Assembly (NCBI GenBank): GCA_035578155.1
Contig: JAPWDM010000003.1
Coordinates: 70,734,142-70,798,141 of the forward strand
Direction: 5' to 3'
Origin: Brachynemurus nebulosus
Taxonomy: Eukaryota; Arthropoda; Insecta; Neuroptera; Myrmeleontidae
Length of the DNA: 64,000 nt
Below, piece after piece: positions 60,743 through 64,000 of the stretch. Each line of letters starts with the position of its first letter. Within the stretch, counting starts at the first letter, position 1. The notes beneath the pieces are model-generated. The model had not been told where the DNA came from. It did no database searches and was given only the letters and a program-made list of their open reading frames with translations. The position numbers and the translations under genes are program-made.

Positions 60743-61349
60743 CCACACGATAACTCTCGAACGAAATGGCTTAGGTTTACGCAATTTGGTGAAAATGTTA
60801 GAAGTCCCAAACCGTTGGACAGGTTTGTTAGCCAGACACGTCCGTTACCCCGAACATGGACTTAGTTCGTGAAAAAAATTAGTTTGTTGCCAAAATTTCC
60901 ACTTATTCAAAAGTTTTTCTGACATTTTTTACACCATTCGAAAGAGGAAGATACATTACATAAAAAGGTTTTTAAACCATCACTCTATGTAAACTGATTT
61001 CCGAGGAAAACGAAATTTATAAACGGAAATTCGCTATGTTATGCAGAATGCTGCGACAGGGGTATTATAATATTATGAAAATTGTGTTAAATAGATCTGT
61101 AAAAGAACTTAATGACGTAATAATTTATATTTTTATACATTGTACTGATTAAATGCCTAAAAACTATCAACAAGTAATTTCATCAAAGTAAATTATTATA
61201 ATTAATATTTAGGTTTGTTACTTTCTCTTGCGCTTTTGATTCACATTATGCACTTTATTAGACATTTTTTTTAAAAATCGTCATCAATCTACCGTCTGGA
61301 ATGATGAAAATAACTATTTGAACTGACCAATAGTAATCAACCAGCCACG

Positions 61350-61353
<4 letters not shown>
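60739..61353. other. No gene recognised
   Basis: CGAACGAAATGGCTTAGGTT and the text after it (60755-60870) resemble non-LTR retroposon wording, but no element could be delimited. Confidence 0.3.

Positions 61354-61436
<83 letters not shown>
61354..61436. repeat. (TA)n microsatellite with one interruption
   Basis: 83 bp, interrupted by an AA at 61412-61413. Confidence 0.96.
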
Positions 61437-63710
61437 AGTTTACTATGCTCTCAGTGTCCTAACATTAGAGTTTATCACAACAGTTAGTCAGTCAGTTGGG
61501 TAAGTATTCAACTCTAGGTATACCTAGTGGTCAAAAGAAAATAGAGAGCCACCTATTTTCTCACTGCTAACTGCCTTATACCGTTCAAAAGTCGTAAAGT
61601 AGAATGATGCTGCTCTAACAAACACACATACAATCCGGATAAGTGCATTTGAAGGCAAAGTTAAGTGAGGAACGTTTTCCGGAATTTTTGCCGTATATTG
61701 ATGAAACGTGATAACTTTGCTGTGTGATTCCATTGCATACTATGAAGCACAAGACAGTAATATGGCGAGTGTTTTACAGTCGAAGAGTTGGAAATGTCTG
61801 TGTGGTAATTGGATATATTGTGATTTATTATTTGGGTAGAGGACATTATTAATACGTTTGGCTGTAGTGTGATAAAGTTTACGGTAGAAAATTATGTTCG
61901 GATGTTTTGTTAAAAGTTACCGTAGAATATTAATGGGGCGAACATTAAATTCTGATGCAAAAATATACATTTTAATAGGGTTCGGCGATACTTTGGATCA
62001 TATATTTTTCAGTTTTTCAAGCAAATTTTGATCTCTAATTGTGTGACCCCGACTCGCTCGCTCTTGAGTGATGTTTCGACTTTTTTCGATATTTAATTTT
62101 TGATCTTGTTTTCTGATTTTGGAAAGAAATTTTCGAGGTATAAGTACAATTCTATTACATCTTCTTTTCTTTTCCTGATGACAACACTTCTCTCATTGAA
62201 ATCGGTCGAATAAATTTGATTATTTATCAAATGAGGTCACTTTAATTTTGATATATCAAAATCTGATTGATTTATGATGAAACCGAAAGATTTTTTATCA
62301 TTAATACTGTATTTTGCGCTTATTTTTTAATATTAACAAAAAACGTTTAGTATTTATATAACTTTTGAATACGACTTTTATTTTTTATTTTTTATTTTGA
62401 ACTTTCTGTCAATGTTTTTTTCGTTTTGTTATCTTACGTTTTTTCCTAACCCGTTTTTCGTATAAATGTAAATAAATAAACAAACAAGTATGAAAATATT
62501 ATTATATTTTATATACTCACGAACAGATAAACTAAAATTTGTTTATCTTCCGGAAAAATAAACAAGGTTTTTCTTACGGGAATATGTACAACGTATGACA
62601 AACATTTGGAAAAACTATCCGTTTATATATACGAAAACGATTTAAGACTAAATTATGAAATTGTTATTTGAAACTTTGTGTATGACATGTATATACATTT
62701 AAGAAGGAGAATGGTGTATGAAAGAGAGTAAATTGTAAATAAAAGGAAAACTTTTTCGGAAAATGGAAGAATGTAACTAGATATTTTTGTGAATTTCGTA
62801 CGTATATATACGAAAATGTTGCAATTTATTTTATTGTATCGTAAGCGTATTGAAATTGATCTTTCAACTCAACTAGTTAAATTTTCTAGTAATTCTAGTA
62901 AAATTTTAAAGTTTTGTTTTAATGTTATTCCTACTCAGGGACACTGGTTGCGCAAATTTTGAATTTATGTTCTGTCCATTATTTTATATAATTTTTTTTT
63001 TATTTCATATGGGTTACCAAGTAGGAGAAATACGAGTATAGCCTTTCTCTCTTTCCTATTTTTAAATCAGGGCCATGAAATAAATATCTTTATTATATTG
63101 GTAGGAGACTCGAGAAAAAACTCTTTTTTGCTCGTCACTTATTATATTTTTGGAGAAAAATCTTTTAAAAATGTGGCATATTCCCGGGGCCCGCCATTTC
63201 TTTCTACCGCCCTGCTTTTATCTAAAAAATAACAATTAAAAATGTAAATAAATAAGAATTAGAAATAGATGCTTAGACTTTTCCTATTTTGATCGAGTGA
63301 AACCAAGTCAAAATTTAATAGGAAAAATAAATGATAATTTTAGATGAGACTACTGCATATTCTCTGGCTCCGGATATACCTACTCCATATTTTTTAAAAA
63401 TTTTTCCCAAAAGAGTGGCGAACAGAAAAAGAGTGCCCCCTTCCGAGAGCTACAGGTTCTTTGGTCAAGCCCAGGTTTCGCGACTGTCCCCCCTTCGTCG
63501 GGCCTGCATTAGATACGAATTTCCGTTTAGGATAACGCATCCAGATTTTATGTAGAAAATAAATTCGGAAAACTTTATTTTTAGAGTACCTACCTTTATT
63601 TCAAAATAATTTCTTTGTTCTGTTCTGTTGAATATGTATTATCAGCTTTGAAGCCAACTCACAGAAGTCATTCTCTCTTTCAGTGTTTCGAACTTACTAT
63701 TTTATTTCTA
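61437..63710. other. No gene recognised
   Basis: AT-rich. A GC-richer scrap near 63180-63215 (GGGGCCCGCCATTTC) and ACTCGAGAAAAAACTC near 63108 look like repeat debris. The 74-codon frame at 63331-63555 is ATG-led but unrecognised. Confidence 0.35.
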
Positions 63711-64000
63711 CACAGAGAGAAAAATCATATAATTTTTGTAGATAAAATTTCAGAAAAATTACCATGCTCTCTTATAATGTGTGCACAATCGACGACCAAA
63801 ATAAAAAATATGTGCTAGCATGGTAAAAATTAATGTGCTAACACAACTTTTATCACACTCTTATGCATTTATGTTATAGTTTAATTCTTGTTGTCGTACT
63901 CTTCCATTTGCGCATCTGACCCGCAACCTTATGTTGCTTGGGCGGTACCTGTAAAAACTTCGAACCTGTAAGAACTTTATGATGCATACATAAATGATTG
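63711..64000. mobile_element. Non-autonomous TIR element, copy 2 (cut by window end)
   Basis: Starts CACAGAGAGAAAAATCATA and follows copy 1 (808-1698) closely through TTGTCGTACTCTTCCATTTG, CGCATCTGACCCGCAACC and TTTATGATGCATACA. It lacks copy 1's ~60-bp extra segment. Orientation is the same as copy 1. Confidence 0.75.

Overview
This window looks like gene-poor, strongly AT-rich eukaryotic DNA, most likely from an insect. Three things point there: long (TA)n microsatellites, tRNA-derived SINEs, and fossils of Tc1/mariner, hAT, PIF/Harbinger and piggyBac-type transposons. The style (non-LTR tails with GACAGACAGA-like ends, frequent TAGGTAC strings) would suit a hemipteran such as an aphid relative, but that is an impression, not a demonstrated assignment. 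I see no operons, Shine-Dalgarno sites, CRISPR arrays, rRNA or intact tRNA genes, and no complete protein-coding gene that I can defend. Most long open frames are AT-rich noise, translated (TA)n tracts, or lie inside transposons.

Layout. 0-8 kb holds a terminal-inverted-repeat (TIR) element whose sister lies at the right window edge, a Tc1-like element with a transposase C-terminal fossil (3.2-3.7 kb), a hAT-type MITE with an 8-bp target-site duplication (TSD) (4.6-5.4 kb) and a retroposon-tail repeat (7.2-7.9 kb). 8-14.3 kb holds a microsatellite-hairpin pair, a 468-bp foldback, a 105-bp hairpin MITE, and two copies of the family here called ACAC (TIR CACAGT..., many GTGTTAA/TTAACAC motifs). 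15-18.2 kb holds a TTAA-flanked MITE, an unexplained 157-codon reading frame and a TA-flanked element. 19-28 kb holds a hairpin-headed repeat, a third ACAC copy, two piggyBac-like MITEs and a 100-bp (TA)n. 28.3-33.9 kb holds a foldback, a hAT element with a transposase N-terminal remnant, a 147-bp tandem trimer, and a Harbinger fossil nested in another element. 38.2-40.7 kb is a three-level nest: a SINE inside a TA-flanked MITE inside an ACAC element. 42-49 kb holds elements rich in subterminal motifs and a second hairpin-headed repeat. 50-64 kb holds a piggyBac-like remnant, a possible LTR, SINE fragments, pogo-like MITEs, two motif-array repeats and two more (TA)n tracts.

The parts do not act together as a pathway. 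The informative content is transposon archaeology: exact TSDs, insertion order, and small transposase fossils that name the superfamilies. Three places could hold host sequence: the reading frame at 16.1-16.6 kb, a GC-rich island at 38.1 kb beside an ACAC insertion, and a TATA-containing GC-rich patch at 14.8 kb. All three are weakly supported.
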